Source: Phosphoribacter sp964647395
GTDB taxonomy: Bacteria; Actinomycetota; Actinomycetes; Actinomycetales; Dermatophilaceae
Direction: 5' to 3'
DNA: 64,000 bases
Assembly: GCA_964647395.1 (NCBI GenBank)
Contig: CAZYHR010000002.1
Coordinates: forward strand, 1-64,000
Part shown: positions 9,622-20,051 of the stretch, piece after piece
Layout: each line of letters starts with the position of its first letter
Position numbering within the stretch: position 1 is the stretch's first letter
Position numbers and translations under genes: made by a program
Notes under the pieces: generated by a model
Database searches by the model: none
Seen by the model: the letters and a program-made list of their open reading frames with translations, nothing else
What the model was told of the DNA's origin: nothing

Positions 9622-11304
9622 ATGGCGCAGCGGCGGGAGCGGGGGCGCATCGCGCTGCGGCTGATGTTGGCGGTCGTCGTGCTCGGCGGCGCCTATCTGG
9701 CGGTGGCCTGGTGGGCCGGCCGCGCGATTCCATCGTCGGTCAACGTCGAGGGCGTGAGCATCGGCGGACTGAGCCACGACCAGGCGGCCGACCGGCTCGC
9801 CAAGGAACTCGGCCCGCGCGCCAACGCCTCAGTGAGCGTCACCACCCCCAACGGCGGCCCGACGCTGACCATCGACCCCGCCACCGCCGGGCTGTCCCTC
9901 GACATCGACGGCACCCTCGACGGGCTGGTCAGCTACAGCCTCGACCCGCGCAACATCTGGGCCAAGCTCGCCGGCCACGTCGACCGGCCGGTCAAGACCA
10001 TCGTCAACCGCGACACGCTCACCGCCGTACTCACCGAGAAGGCCGCGGCGGTCCGCGTCGCACCCACGGAGGGCTCGGTGTCGGTCGCCGACGGCACCGT
10101 CAAGACCACCCCGGCCACCGAGGGCTCCGAGGTCGCCGTCAACGAGGCCGTCGACGCGATCGCGACCAACTGGCCCCGCCGGCCCAGCGTCCCGACCAGC
10201 GTGCGCAGCATCGCCCCCGCGGTGCCGCAGTCGGCCATCGACGACGCCGTGCGCACCTTCGCCACCCCCGCGATGTCCGCCCCGGTGAGCATCGTCGTCG
10301 GCGACCGGACCGCGGCGCTGGCACCGGCGGCCTACGGGGCCACCATCACCTTCCCGGCAGAGGGCGGCAAGCTCGTGCCGACGATCGACGACGAGGCCGT
10401 GCGCACCGCGGTCCTGCAAGCGACCGCGTCCTTCACCACCGCCCCCAAGGACGCCCGCATCACGCTCGACGGCGGCAGCCCGACGGTCGTCCCGTCGGTC
10501 GACGGCGTCGCGGTCGACGTGGCCCAGGCCCCCCAGTTGTTCCGCGCGGCGGTCACGACGACCACCCCGGCGCAGCGCACGATCACCCTGCCGACCACCG
10601 TCGCCAAGCCCTCGCTCACCACCGAGGCCGCCCAGGCCCTGGGCGTCAAGGAGGTCGTCGCGTCGTTCGACTCGGTCTTCCCCAACGACGGCCCGCGCAC
10701 CCAGAACATCATCATCGCCAGCCGCACCATCAACGGCACCCTGCTCAAGCCCGGCGACACCTTCAGCATGAACGGCATCCTCGGCCAGCGCACCGTCGCC
10801 AAGGGCTACGGCGAGGCCAACGTCATCGTCAACGGCCGGCTCACCAAGGGCGTGGGCGGCGGCATCAGCCAGGTCTCGACGGTGCTCTACAACCTGTCCT
10901 GGTTCGCCGGCGCCGACCTCGTCGAGCACACGACCCACACCTTCTACATCTCCCGCTACCCGGCCGGGCGGGAGGCCACCGTGAGCTGGCCCGACGTCGA
11001 CAACAAGTTCCGCAACTCGACCCCCTACGGCATGCTCGTCCAGCTCTACGTCTCCGGCAACACCGTGCACGGGCGCATTTGGAGCACCAAGCACCTCGAC
11101 GTCCAAGCGGTCGCCGGGCCACGGGTCAACCAGACCCAGCCCCGCACCATCACCGACGGCCGGCCGCGCTGCGTCGCGCAGAGCCCGGTGCCCGGCTTCG
11201 ACATCACGGTGACCCGGGTCATCAGCCGCGGCGGCCAGGTCGTCAAGCGCGAACCGGTCTTCACCCGCTACCTGCCCGAGGACCGGGTCGTCTGCACCGG
11301 CTGA
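9622..11304 (+). CDS. VanW-domain, peptidoglycan-binding membrane protein
   Basis: Cell-envelope protein of 560 residues: a basic N-terminus, one membrane helix (about 12-32), two YoaR-type putative peptidoglycan-binding segments (VNVEGVSIGGLSHDQAADRL begins the first), and a VanW domain at about 350-470 with the signature GGGISQVSTVLYN. The C-terminal ~70 residues resemble a G5-like tail. VanW proteins accompany vancomycin-resistance clusters but are widespread wall proteins without a defined reaction. The ATG at 9622 has GAGGAG 4 bases upstream; the earlier ATG at 9595 has none and would add 9 residues. Confidence 0.85.
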   Translation: MAQRRERGRIALRLMLAVVVLGGAYLAVAWWAGRAIPSSVNVEGVSIGGLSHDQAADRLAKELGPRANASVSVTTPNGGPTLTIDPATAGLSLDIDGTLDGLVSYSLDPRNIWAKLAGHVDRPVKTIVNRDTLTAVLTEKAAAVRVAPTEGSVSVADGTVKTTPATEGSEVAVNEAVDAIATNWPRRPSVPTSVRSIAPAVPQSAIDDAVRTFATPAMSAPVSIVVGDRTAALAPAAYGATITFPAEGGKLVPTIDDEAVRTAVLQATASFTTAPKDARITLDGGSPTVVPSVDGVAVDVAQAPQLFRAAVTTTTPAQRTITLPTTVAKPSLTTEAAQALGVKEVVASFDSVFPNDGPRTQNIIIASRTINGTLLKPGDTFSMNGILGQRTVAKGYGEANVIVNGRLTKGVGGGISQVSTVLYNLSWFAGADLVEHTTHTFYISRYPAGREATVSWPDVDNKFRNSTPYGMLVQLYVSGNTVHGRIWSTKHLDVQAVAGPRVNQTQPRTITDGRPRCVAQSPVPGFDITVTRVISRGGQVVKREPVFTRYLPEDRVVCTG

Positions 11305-11344
11305 GCACCAGCTGAGGTGCCCGCCCCAGCCACAGCCGCGTTGC

Positions 11345-12097
11345 TCACTCGGCCAGATAGACGTGCCCGTGGTGCGCCGTGAACCCCAGGGCCGCGTAGG
11401 CCGCCCGGGCACCCTCCTCGGACCGGGGCACCTGCAGGTAGACCCGGGGCATGTGGTGATCCTTGGCCAGGTGGGCGATCGTGGCCACCAGCGCCGTGGC
11501 CAGCCCCTGACGCCGGTGCTCCGGGTCGACCCACATGCCGTGGATGCCGGCCCAGCCCGGCGCGATCGACATCCGGGCGATCGCGCGAGGGCGTCCGGCC
11601 GGGCCGCCGGGCAGCGAGAGGAACAACTGCCCCGCCGACCCGGTCAACACCCCCTCGGTCACCCCCGGACGGATCGGGCGATAGGCCGCGAAAGCCGTCA
11701 ACCAGGGCAGGGTCAGCGCGGCGTCCACGGTGACCCCCGGTAGCTCCGCGCGCAGCGCGGGCAGGTCGCGAGCCGCGGCGGTGAGGGTCAGCGTCGGGGT
11801 GTCGGCGGTGAGCCCGTCGGCCAGCAACAGCGCCGGCAACGCGCCCGCGAACGGCGCCCCGGCCACGTCCGTGACCAGGCAGAACCGCGCCGGCAGGCCG
11901 CGAGCGGCATACCACTGACGCGCGACCCGCACCGCCTGGGGCAACGCGAGGCCCGGCTCACCGGTCGTGAGCACCGAATTGCCGCGCGCCGAGAACCCCG
12001 CCGACGCCCGCAGCAGCCAGTCGCCCAGCCGGTCGGTCTCCAGCGCCGGCCACCCGTCGACCATGACCTGCTCGAGGTCGGCGATCTCACGGTCCAT
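11345..12097 (-). CDS. GNAT-family N-acetyltransferase
   Basis: 250-residue protein with a single recognisable GNAT core in its C-terminal half: GIHGMWVDPEHRRQGLATAL is the acetyl-CoA pyrophosphate loop, and AYAALGF ends the fold. The N-terminal half resembles a degenerate second GNAT lobe. AGGAG precedes the ATG at 12097. It is divergent from fdxA and convergent with the VanW gene. Substrate unknown; amino-acid or peptide acetylation is likely from the family. Confidence 0.8.
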   Translation of the reverse strand: MDREIADLEQVMVDGWPALETDRLGDWLLRASAGFSARGNSVLTTGEPGLALPQAVRVARQWYAARGLPARFCLVTDVAGAPFAGALPALLLADGLTADTPTLTLTAAARDLPALRAELPGVTVDAALTLPWLTAFAAYRPIRPGVTEGVLTGSAGQLFLSLPGGPAGRPRAIARMSIAPGWAGIHGMWVDPEHRRQGLATALVATIAHLAKDHHMPRVYLQVPRSEEGARAAYAALGFTAHHGHVYLAE

Positions 12098-12252
12098 GGC
12101 GCTCCTGTCGGGCTCGTCGGGTCACCCCCGAGGGCGGCCGGGACCCCCGGGATCCGGCGAGGGACCACCCTACGGGCCGCACGCCGGACCGGCTCGGCAG
12201 GGCGGCATACTAGGAGGATCACCACGAGGCTCCGCTAGGAGGACCGCCCACC

Positions 12253-12579
12253 ATGACCTACGTCATCGCCCAGCCGTGCGTCGACCTCAAGGACAAGGCC
12301 TGCATCGAGGAGTGTCCGGTCGACTGCATCTACGAGGGCGAGCGGATGCTCTACATCCACCCGGACGAGTGCGTGGACTGCGGGGCGTGCGAGCCGGTGT
12401 GCCCGGTCGAGGCGATCTACTACGAGGACGACGTGCCCGCCGAGTGGGCCGACTACTACAAGGCCAACGTCGAGTTCTTCGACGACCTGGGCAGCCCCGG
12501 GGGCGCGGCCAAGCTGGGCCTGATCAACAAGGACCACCCGCTGGTGGCCGACCTGCCGCCCCAGGAGCACGACCACTGA
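12253..12579 (+). CDS. fdxA: 7Fe-type ferredoxin FdxA
   Basis: Small electron carrier of 108 residues with the [3Fe-4S] and [4Fe-4S] cysteine pattern of actinobacterial FdxA/FdxC: C8 and CIEECPVDC in the first half, then CVDCGACEPVCP. The length and the acidic C-terminal extension ending in QEHDH are typical. AGGAGG (12237-12242) lies 10 bases before the ATG. The end of the gene overlaps the proposed CTG start of dapC by 4 bases (CTGA), so the two are translationally coupled. Confidence 0.95.
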   Translation: MTYVIAQPCVDLKDKACIEECPVDCIYEGERMLYIHPDECVDCGACEPVCPVEAIYYEDDVPAEWADYYKANVEFFDDLGSPGGAAKLGLINKDHPLVADLPPQEHDH

Positions 12580-13757
12580 GCGACCTCCCGTATGCCGCGC
12601 GGCTCACCCCGCCGGCCCTTCCCGACTTCCCGTGGGACTCGCTGCTACCGGCCAGGGCCGAGGCGGCGGCGCACCCCGACGGCATCGTCGACCTGTCCGT
12701 CGGCACCCCGGTCGACCCGACCCCCGCGGTGGTCCGCGACGCGCTGGTCGCGGCCGCCGACTCGCCGGGCTATCCGCTGACCGTCGGCACGAACGCCCTG
12801 CGCGAGGGGATCTGCGCATGGTTCGAGCGCCGGCGCGGCGTGCCCGGGCTCACCCCCGACATGGTGCTGCCGACGATCGGCTCCAAGGAACTCGTCGCCT
12901 GGCTGCCCACGCTGCTCGGCCTCGGGCCCGGGGACCGGGTCGGCATCCCGGCGGTGGCCTACCCGACCTACGACGTCGGGGCCCGGCTGGCCCGCGCCGA
13001 GCCGGTCGTCATCGACGGCACCGCGGCGGCCGGCCCACTGACCCCCTCGACGACACCCAAGCTGCTGTGGCTCAACAGCCCCAGCAACCCGACCGGCCAG
13101 ATCCTGCCCGTCGAGCACCTGGCCAAGGTGGTCGCCTGGGCGCGGCGGCACGGCATCGTCGTCGCCAGCGACGAATGCTACGCCGAGCTCGACTGGCGCA
13201 CCGACGCCGAGCGCCGCGCCGCCACCGGGGCCAACCGGCTGACGACACCGTCGCTGCTGGACCCACTGGTCTCCGGCGGCTCGGTCGAGGGGCTGCTGGC
13301 GGTCTACTCGCTGTCCAAGCAGAGCAACCTGGCCGGCTACCGGGCGGCGTTCGTCGCGGGCGACCCCGCCCTGGTCGGCATGCTGCTGGAGACCCGCCGG
13401 CACGCCGGCATGATGCTGCCCGGCCCGGTGCAGGCAGCGATGACCGTCGCGCTCGGCGACGACGCACACGTGCGCGAGCAGCGCGAGCGCTACGGCGTGC
13501 GCCGTGAGATCCTCCAGCCGGCCCTGCAGGCGGCCGGTTTCCGCATCGACCTCTCCCAGGCCGGGCTCTATCTGTGGGCCCGCCGCGACAGCGACCCGGA
13601 CTGCTGGGCCAGCGTCGGCTGGCTCGCGCAGCGGGGCATCCTGGTGGCCCCGGGCGCCTTCTACGGGGTGGCCGGGCGGGGCCACGTGCGGGTCGCGCTG
13701 ACCGCCTCGGACGAGCGCATCGAGGCGGCCGCCGCCCGGCTGGCCGACCCGGCCTGA
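12576..13757 (+). CDS. dapC: Succinyldiaminopimelate transaminase DapC, CTG start
   Basis: PLP-dependent aminotransferase (class I fold) converting N-succinyl-2-amino-6-ketopimelate to succinyl-diaminopimelate in lysine and peptidoglycan synthesis; 393 residues. The PLP lysine is in YSLSKQSNLAGYR, and NSPSNPTG and DECYAEL are the usual cofactor contacts. No ATG, GTG or TTG lies in frame near the conserved N-terminus SDLPYAARLTPPALP. The codon before it is CTG (12576), with AGGAG at 12563-12567, 8 bases upstream, overlapping the fdxA stop. This is therefore a probable CTG start. Confidence 0.9.
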   Translation: MSDLPYAARLTPPALPDFPWDSLLPARAEAAAHPDGIVDLSVGTPVDPTPAVVRDALVAAADSPGYPLTVGTNALREGICAWFERRRGVPGLTPDMVLPTIGSKELVAWLPTLLGLGPGDRVGIPAVAYPTYDVGARLARAEPVVIDGTAAAGPLTPSTTPKLLWLNSPSNPTGQILPVEHLAKVVAWARRHGIVVASDECYAELDWRTDAERRAATGANRLTTPSLLDPLVSGGSVEGLLAVYSLSKQSNLAGYRAAFVAGDPALVGMLLETRRHAGMMLPGPVQAAMTVALGDDAHVREQRERYGVRREILQPALQAAGFRIDLSQAGLYLWARRDSDPDCWASVGWLAQRGILVAPGAFYGVAGRGHVRVALTASDERIEAAAARLADPA

Positions 13758-13880
13758 CCAGGCTCGGCGGCCGGCCCGGCAGCGGCCCGGTGGCGTCCCG
13801 CTGTCGGGAGCGACAGCCCACGCCGGTGCGCGCTCGGGTAACGTCCACATGACAGCCGCCGACGCCGAAAGGACACCACC

Positions 13881-15179
<1,299 letters not shown>

Positions 15180-15186
15180 GGGCGGG

Positions 15187-16065
15187 CTATCGCGCCACGG
15201 TGATGACCACTGCGGCGGCGCCGGCGGGGACGGCACCGCCGTCCGACCAGTTGCCTGGGTCGCGCGACCAGGTGCGCCCGCCGACCTCGACCCGCTCGAC
15301 GTCCAGCGAGTCCGCGTGGGCGATCGCCCACGCCGCTACCGCCCAGGCGCGCGCCGCCGCAGCCTCGACCCGCACCGACCGGTCGGTGGCGGTGCCGGCC
15401 AGGCCGTGGTGGGCCCGCAGCGCCCCGACGACGGCAGCCGTCGACCCGGCCGACCCCTGCCGGGTCAGCTCGCAGGTCAGCGTCGCGGGTGCCGACCCGG
15501 TCAGCGCCGCGGCCAGCGCCCGGGCCTCGGACTCGTGCTGGGCGTACAACTGCGGATACGCGCTGCGCTGGACCGCCTGGGCGGCCTCGGTGAGCGGACG
15601 GGTCTGCCAGTCGCGGACGGTGACCAGCCGGTCGTAGAAGGCGCCCGCGGCATACACCGGGTCGAGGATCTGCTCGACGGTGCCCCAGCCCTGGCTCGGC
15701 CGCTGCTGGAACAGTCCCACCGAGTCCCGGTCGCCGTAACGCAGGTTGCGCAGCTTGGACTCCTGCATCGCCGTGGCGATCGCGATGGTCGCGGCCCGCT
15801 CGGGCAGCCCGCGGCGCATCGCCAGCGCCGCGATCACGGCGGCGTTGCCGGCCTGCTCCGGCGACAGTTCGGCGCGGTCGCCCGCGCTGGCCGCGATGCA
15901 CGAGTCGGACCGGGCCACCCCCAGCAGGGTGCGAACCCCGAGGAACCCGGCGCCCAGCAGCGCGAGCACGAGCCCGGTGACCACGATCCGCCACACCCGG
16001 CGGGCCCGCCGCGAGGGCGGTCCGGTCTCGGCCAGGACCACCCGGCCGCCAGCGGTGCGCGGCAT
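15187..16065 (-). CDS. Membrane-anchored lysozyme-like domain protein
   Basis: 292 residues: a basic N-terminus (PSRRARRVWR), one membrane helix (about 27-47), then an extracytoplasmic domain. The segment AMQESKLRNLRYGDRDSVG followed by LFQQRPSQGWG has the Glu and the Gly-Leu-Phe-Gln pattern of SLT/lysozyme-fold hydrolases. This suggests a peptidoglycan-active or wall-binding role; activity is not proven. It begins 4 bases after the dapD stop, so both are probably one operon linking meso-diaminopimelate supply with wall processing. The C-terminal ~100 residues are Ala-rich and unrecognised. Confidence 0.65.
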   Translation of the reverse strand: MPRTAGGRVVLAETGPPSRRARRVWRIVVTGLVLALLGAGFLGVRTLLGVARSDSCIAASAGDRAELSPEQAGNAAVIAALAMRRGLPERAATIAIATAMQESKLRNLRYGDRDSVGLFQQRPSQGWGTVEQILDPVYAAGAFYDRLVTVRDWQTRPLTEAAQAVQRSAYPQLYAQHESEARALAAALTGSAPATLTCELTRQGSAGSTAAVVGALRAHHGLAGTATDRSVRVEAAAARAWAVAAWAIAHADSLDVERVEVGGRTWSRDPGNWSDGGAVPAGAAAVVITVAR

Positions 16066-16069
16066 CGGA

Positions 16070-16999
16070 TCAGTCGTTGGCGTGCAGCGCGGCGTTGAGC
16101 GCGATGCCGTGCCCGTCGCGAGCCTGGACGACGACGGCACCGGAGACCGAGTCGCGCAGGAACAGCAGTTGGCTCTGGCCGGACAACTCGCGCGCCTTGA
16201 CGACGCTGCCGTCCGGCAGGGTGACCTTGGTACCGGCCGTGACATAGAGTCCGGCCTCGACCACGCAGTCGTCGCCGAGCGCGATGCCCAGGCCCGATTC
16301 GGCACCCAGCAGACAGCGCTTGCCGATGCTCACCCGCTCGGTGCCGCCGCCGGACAGCGTGCCCATCGTCGAGGCGCCGCCGCCGATGTCCGAGCCGTCG
16401 TCGACGACGACCCCCTGGCTGATCCGGCCCTCGATCATCGAGGTGCCCAGCGTGCCGGCGTTGAAGTTGACGAACCCCTCGTGCATGACCGTGGTGCCCG
16501 CGGCCAGGTGGGCGCCCAGCCGCACCCGGTCGGCGTCGCCGATGCGCACGCCCGCCGGCACGACGTAGTCGACCATCCGGGGGAACTTGTCGACGCCGTA
16601 GACGGTGACCGGTCCCCGCGCCCGCAGCCGGGCCCGGATGGTCTCGAAGCCGTCGACGGCGCACGGTCCGTGGTTGGTCCAGACGACGTTGGGCAGCACC
16701 CCGAAGATGCCCTCCAGGCTGATCGAGTTGGGCACCACGAGGCGGTGCGAGAGCAGGTGCAGGCGCAGATAGGCGTCGGCGACATCCACCGGGGGCGCGT
16801 CCAGGTCGATGGCCCGGGTGACGACCTCGGTGCGTATGCCGCGCGCGGGGTCCGTGCCCACCAGCGCCGCGAGTTCGGGGGCCGCCACGGCGTCCGGGGG
16901 CGGCGTGCCGAGGCCGGGCGCGGCATACCAGACCTCCAGCACCTGCCCCGACTCGGTGACGGTCGCGACCCCGATGCCCCATGCGCTGCGCTCATTCAC
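16070..16999 (-). CDS. dapD: Tetrahydrodipicolinate N-succinyltransferase DapD (actinobacterial type)
   Basis: Transfers succinyl from succinyl-CoA to tetrahydrodipicolinate in lysine/DAP synthesis. 309 residues with a left-handed beta-helix: hexapeptide-repeat run from GVRIGDADRVRLGAHLAAGT through GSDIGGGASTMGTLSGGG, as in the mycobacterial enzyme. I choose the GTG at 16999 (VNERSAWGIG) rather than the in-frame ATG at 17068, because homologues begin there and a -10 element sits 7 bases upstream, as for leaderless genes. The lysozyme-like gene follows directly. In M. tuberculosis dapE is the adjacent divergent gene; here about 30 kb intervenes. Confidence 0.93.
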   Translation of the reverse strand: MNERSAWGIGVATVTESGQVLEVWYAAPGLGTPPPDAVAAPELAALVGTDPARGIRTEVVTRAIDLDAPPVDVADAYLRLHLLSHRLVVPNSISLEGIFGVLPNVVWTNHGPCAVDGFETIRARLRARGPVTVYGVDKFPRMVDYVVPAGVRIGDADRVRLGAHLAAGTTVMHEGFVNFNAGTLGTSMIEGRISQGVVVDDGSDIGGGASTMGTLSGGGTERVSIGKRCLLGAESGLGIALGDDCVVEAGLYVTAGTKVTLPDGSVVKARELSGQSQLLFLRDSVSGAVVVQARDGHGIALNAALHAND

Positions 17000-17006
17000 G
17001 CGGCCC

Positions 17007-17012
17007 ACCCTA
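17007..17012 (-). promoter_or_regulatory. Probable leaderless -10 element for dapD
   Basis: TAGGGT on the minus strand, 7 bases before the GTG at 16999. This is the spacing expected when transcription starts at the first base of the start codon. No convincing Shine-Dalgarno or -35 element is seen. Confidence 0.45.
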
Positions 17013-17199
17013 ACGGGGGCGTTTCGCGACCAGCCGATGAACCCGGGCGATGAACACTGGGCGTCCACCTGGTGCGCGCCCAGGGCAAGGGTGGTGCCGA
17101 TCCGTCCGGGCCATTACCCTTGGGCAAGCGCCGCCGTGACCCCACCTGCCCTGCCGCCCTCGCGGGGCGTCCGGTCGACGCAGGAAGGTCCGAGACCTC

Positions 17200-18129
17200 A
17201 TGAGCCTGGCGACCGACTGGAGGTCGGCCACCACCCACGTGCCCGTCGACGGCGGCAGGCTGCACGTGCACCGGCTCTCGGCCGCGGTGTCGCCCATCGC
17301 TCCCGCCGTCATCGCGCTGCACGGCATCACCGGCAACTCGCTGGCCTGGCTGCCGGTGGCCCAGTTGCTCACCGGGCGGCTCACCGTGTGGGCCCCCGAC
17401 CTGCGCGGCCGCGCCGGCTCGCGTGAGGTGAGTGCCCCCTACGGGGTCGGCGCGCACGCCGACGACGTGGTCCGGCTGATGGACCACCTCGGGCTGGAGC
17501 GGGCGGTCCTGCTCGGGCACTCGATGGGCGCCTCGATCGGCAGTGTAGTCGCGGCCCGGCACCCCGAGCGGGTGCACGGGCTGATCATGGTCGACGGCGG
17601 CATCTATGCCGGTGGCCCGACCTGGCAGGACCACGACGCCTTCCTGCGTTTCGTCCTCGGCCCGGCCATCGAGCGGCTGTCGATGACCTTCCGCAACCTG
17701 GCCGAATACCTGGCGTTCTGGTCGGTGCACCCGGGGCTCGGGCCGAGTCTGCACGGCCCCTACCGGCACCTGATCCAGACCTATCTGGCCTACGACCTGA
17801 TGCGGGTCGGCGACGTCTTCCGCTCGTCCTGCGTGCAGGAGGCGGTCAGCGCCGACGGCTCGAGCATGGCGGTCGATGCCGAGGTGCTCGCGGCGCCGTT
17901 CACCAGCCTGGCGGCCGGGGTCCCGATGCACCTCATGTGGGCCCCGCGCGGCGCCCTCAACCAGCCGATGGGCATCTACGGCGGCATGTGGCCCAGTTCC
18001 ATCGACCTGCCCGACGGCCTGTCCACCGAGCGGGTGCCCGACACCAACCACTACACCGTGATCTTCGAGCCGCCGGCGGCGCGCCGCGTGGCGCACCGTG
18101 TGTTGGAGACCGCTGGACTGGTCGGCTGA
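17200..18129 (+). CDS. Alpha/beta-hydrolase
   Basis: 309-residue serine hydrolase. ALHGITGNS holds the oxyanion loop, GHSMGAS the nucleophile elbow, and NHYTV near the C-terminus the catalytic His. The insertion between strands 6 and 7 (about 150-230) forms a lid. The ATG follows AGGAAGG at a slightly long distance. It is divergent from dapD and is the first gene of the accessory block. The substrate cannot be told; ester or lactone hydrolysis is typical of the family. Confidence 0.8.
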   Translation: MSLATDWRSATTHVPVDGGRLHVHRLSAAVSPIAPAVIALHGITGNSLAWLPVAQLLTGRLTVWAPDLRGRAGSREVSAPYGVGAHADDVVRLMDHLGLERAVLLGHSMGASIGSVVAARHPERVHGLIMVDGGIYAGGPTWQDHDAFLRFVLGPAIERLSMTFRNLAEYLAFWSVHPGLGPSLHGPYRHLIQTYLAYDLMRVGDVFRSSCVQEAVSADGSSMAVDAEVLAAPFTSLAAGVPMHLMWAPRGALNQPMGIYGGMWPSSIDLPDGLSTERVPDTNHYTVIFEPPAARRVAHRVLETAGLVG

Positions 18130-18255
18130 CGTATCGTCGGTTAAGCGGCCCGGACGGTCCGATCGGTCGATGTGAGCGGTTTCACTGGCTCCTTATCGTC
18201 GACAGTAAGGTCCGGGGTGCAGTCTGGCCCGGGTCAACGTCGACGGAGGGAGCGG

Positions 18256-19221
18256 GTGGTGATGGTCGCCGACCCACGCATCGATCCCGTCAACGCCTCG
18301 TTGGCCTGGCAACTGCAGACGACCTTCCCGGCGGCGCACCTCACCTACTTCTCCGACCCGCGCCTGCAGTTCGCGACCAAGGCGATCGCGGTGCCGACGC
18401 AGGTGCTCGTGCCGACCCGGCACGGCCCGATTCGCGCCCTGGTCTACAGCCCGCACATCGGAGACATCCGCGCGGCTGAGCGCGCCCGGCGCCGGCCGCC
18501 GGTGCACGTCCTCGTGCACGGCGGAGCCTTCATCATCCGGATGCCCGAGCAGGAGGACAACGTCGCCCGCTATCTGGCCTCGGAGGTCGGCTGCTACGTC
18601 GTCATGCCGGACTACAGCACGGCCCCCGAGGTCTGCTTCCCGGTCGCCGAGCACCAGGTTTACGACGTCTTCCGCTGGGTCCGGTCCAACGCCCGGCTGC
18701 GGGGCTGGGACGACACCCGCATGTCGGTCGGTGGGCCGAGCGCGGGCACCAAGCTGGCCATCGGGATCGTCCAGCAGTGCCTGACCGACCGGATCCCCGG
18801 CCCGGTGGCCCTGACCAGCGACTACGGCACCTGCGACCTGTCCCGCAGCGACCGCCGGCGGCCCTCGGAGTCGTCCAGCCCGGTGGTCACCCCGGCGCTG
18901 ACCAAACTGATCCGGGCCACCTATTTCGCCGGTGCCGACCTCACCGACCCGCTCGTGTCGCCCTACTACGACGACCGGCTCGACAAGTTCCCACCGACCC
19001 TGGTGGTCACCGCGGAGTTCGACACGCTCAAGCACGAAATGCGCGAGTTCGCCGACGCGCTCGGCGCCGAGGGGGTGCCGGTGACCTATCGCGAGCTGCG
19101 CGGCGTCGACCACGGCTTCACCCACATGCTGCCGGTCTCCGCCGCCCACGAGGCGCTCGAGTTGCTCGGCGCGCACCTGCGCGGGGCGTTCGCCCTGGGG
19201 CTCATCTCGCACGCCGCCTGA
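18256..19221 (+). CDS. Alpha/beta-hydrolase of the hormone-sensitive-lipase group
   Basis: About 321 residues. HGGAF is the HGG oxyanion motif, GGPSAGTK the nucleophile elbow (GxSAG), TAEFDTLKHE the Asp region and VDHGFTH the catalytic His; together these are the HSL/lipase-IV pattern. GGAGG at 18245-18249 is followed by GTG 18256, GTG 18259 and ATG 18262; all are usable and the true start is uncertain by two codons. It may act on storage-lipid or polyester esters, given the wax-ester/PHA genes downstream; that link is inference. Confidence 0.78.
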   Translation: MVMVADPRIDPVNASLAWQLQTTFPAAHLTYFSDPRLQFATKAIAVPTQVLVPTRHGPIRALVYSPHIGDIRAAERARRRPPVHVLVHGGAFIIRMPEQEDNVARYLASEVGCYVVMPDYSTAPEVCFPVAEHQVYDVFRWVRSNARLRGWDDTRMSVGGPSAGTKLAIGIVQQCLTDRIPGPVALTSDYGTCDLSRSDRRRPSESSSPVVTPALTKLIRATYFAGADLTDPLVSPYYDDRLDKFPPTLVVTAEFDTLKHEMREFADALGAEGVPVTYRELRGVDHGFTHMLPVSAAHEALELLGAHLRGAFALGLISHAA

Positions 19222-19238
19222 CCGGAGCACGCGCCGGG

Positions 19239-19856
19239 TCACCCGCCCGGGTCGCGCATCCCCTCGAAGGCGAGCGCCCAGACGGCGTCGGCCAGCCGGT
19301 CGATGTCCTGCGGCGTCGCCGGGCGGGCCCACTCGATGAGCGAGTTGACCATGCCGAAGAGCAGCCGGGCGGTCACCGAGGGGTCGATGTCGGGCCGCAC
19401 GGATCCCTCGGCGGCGGCCTCCATGACCAGCCTGGCGCAGTACTGGTCGAAGGCTCGCCGCCGCTGCATGGCCCGCCGCTCGACCTCGGTGTTGCCGTGC
19501 ACCCGCAGCAGCAGGGTGACGAACGGTTTGCGCTCGATGAGGACCGCGACGCTGCCCCGGATCAGGTGCTCGAGCCGATCGACGGCGCTGGCCCGCAGTT
19601 CGCGGCTCTGGGCCATCGCGTCGCCCAGGCCGTCCAGGGCCCGGTTGACCGCCAGATCGAGCAGTTGGTCCTTGCTGGACACGTGGTGATAGATCGCCGA
19701 CTTGGAGATGCCCAAGCGCCGGGACAGATCCTCCATGCTCGTGCCGTCGAAGCCCTTCTTGTTGAAGACTTCCACCGAGGTGTCGAGCAGGCTGTCCAAG
19801 TCGTACCCCGGTCGGCCACGACGCCGGGGGAGGGACTCGGCCTCTGGCATGAGCAT
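19239..19856 (-). CDS. TetR-family regulator, PaaR-like
   Basis: 205-residue repressor: N-terminal helix-turn-helix in TSMEDLSRRLGISKSAIYHH, followed by an all-alpha ligand domain ending LLFGMVNSLIEWARP. The start is taken at ATG 19856 (19850 also possible); longer in-frame extensions lack family similarity. The basic opening RRRGRPGYD and this HTH resemble PaaR-type regulators of phenylacetate genes, whose effector is phenylacetyl-CoA. A palindromic operator candidate lies 117 bases upstream (19973-19990), and a related site stands before paaA (37484-37501). Identity as PaaR is inferred from family resemblance and context. Confidence 0.75.
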   Translation of the reverse strand: MLMPEAESLPRRRGRPGYDLDSLLDTSVEVFNKKGFDGTSMEDLSRRLGISKSAIYHHVSSKDQLLDLAVNRALDGLGDAMAQSRELRASAVDRLEHLIRGSVAVLIERKPFVTLLLRVHGNTEVERRAMQRRRAFDQYCARLVMEAAAEGSVRPDIDPSVTARLLFGMVNSLIEWARPATPQDIDRLADAVWALAFEGMRDPGG

Positions 19857-19972
19857 CAGTATGCTCACTTCCGGCGCCCCATGCGATGCTGGCGCCGTGG
19901 GTAACAGTACGTCCATGCAGTGAAAACCGCTGCTTCGTGGGCTTGGTTCACGGCCCAGGAGCAGGCACACTT

Positions 19973-19990
19973 ACTGAACGAACGTTCAGT
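19973..19990. promoter_or_regulatory. Palindromic operator candidate for the TetR regulator
   Basis: ACTGAACG-AA-CGTTCAGT: perfect 8-bp arms around a 2-base centre, in the divergent region between the TetR gene and the acetyltransferase gene at 20052. Its reverse complement shares 12 consecutive bases with 36331-36342. The site matches the reverse complement of 37484-37501 at 14 of 18 positions. Autoregulation is the simplest reading. Confidence 0.6.
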
Positions 19991-20051
19991 GCGACGACGA
20001 TGTCCTCCCGAGGGTCGTTGTCGTATTGACGACGACCCGAGGGAGATTGCC

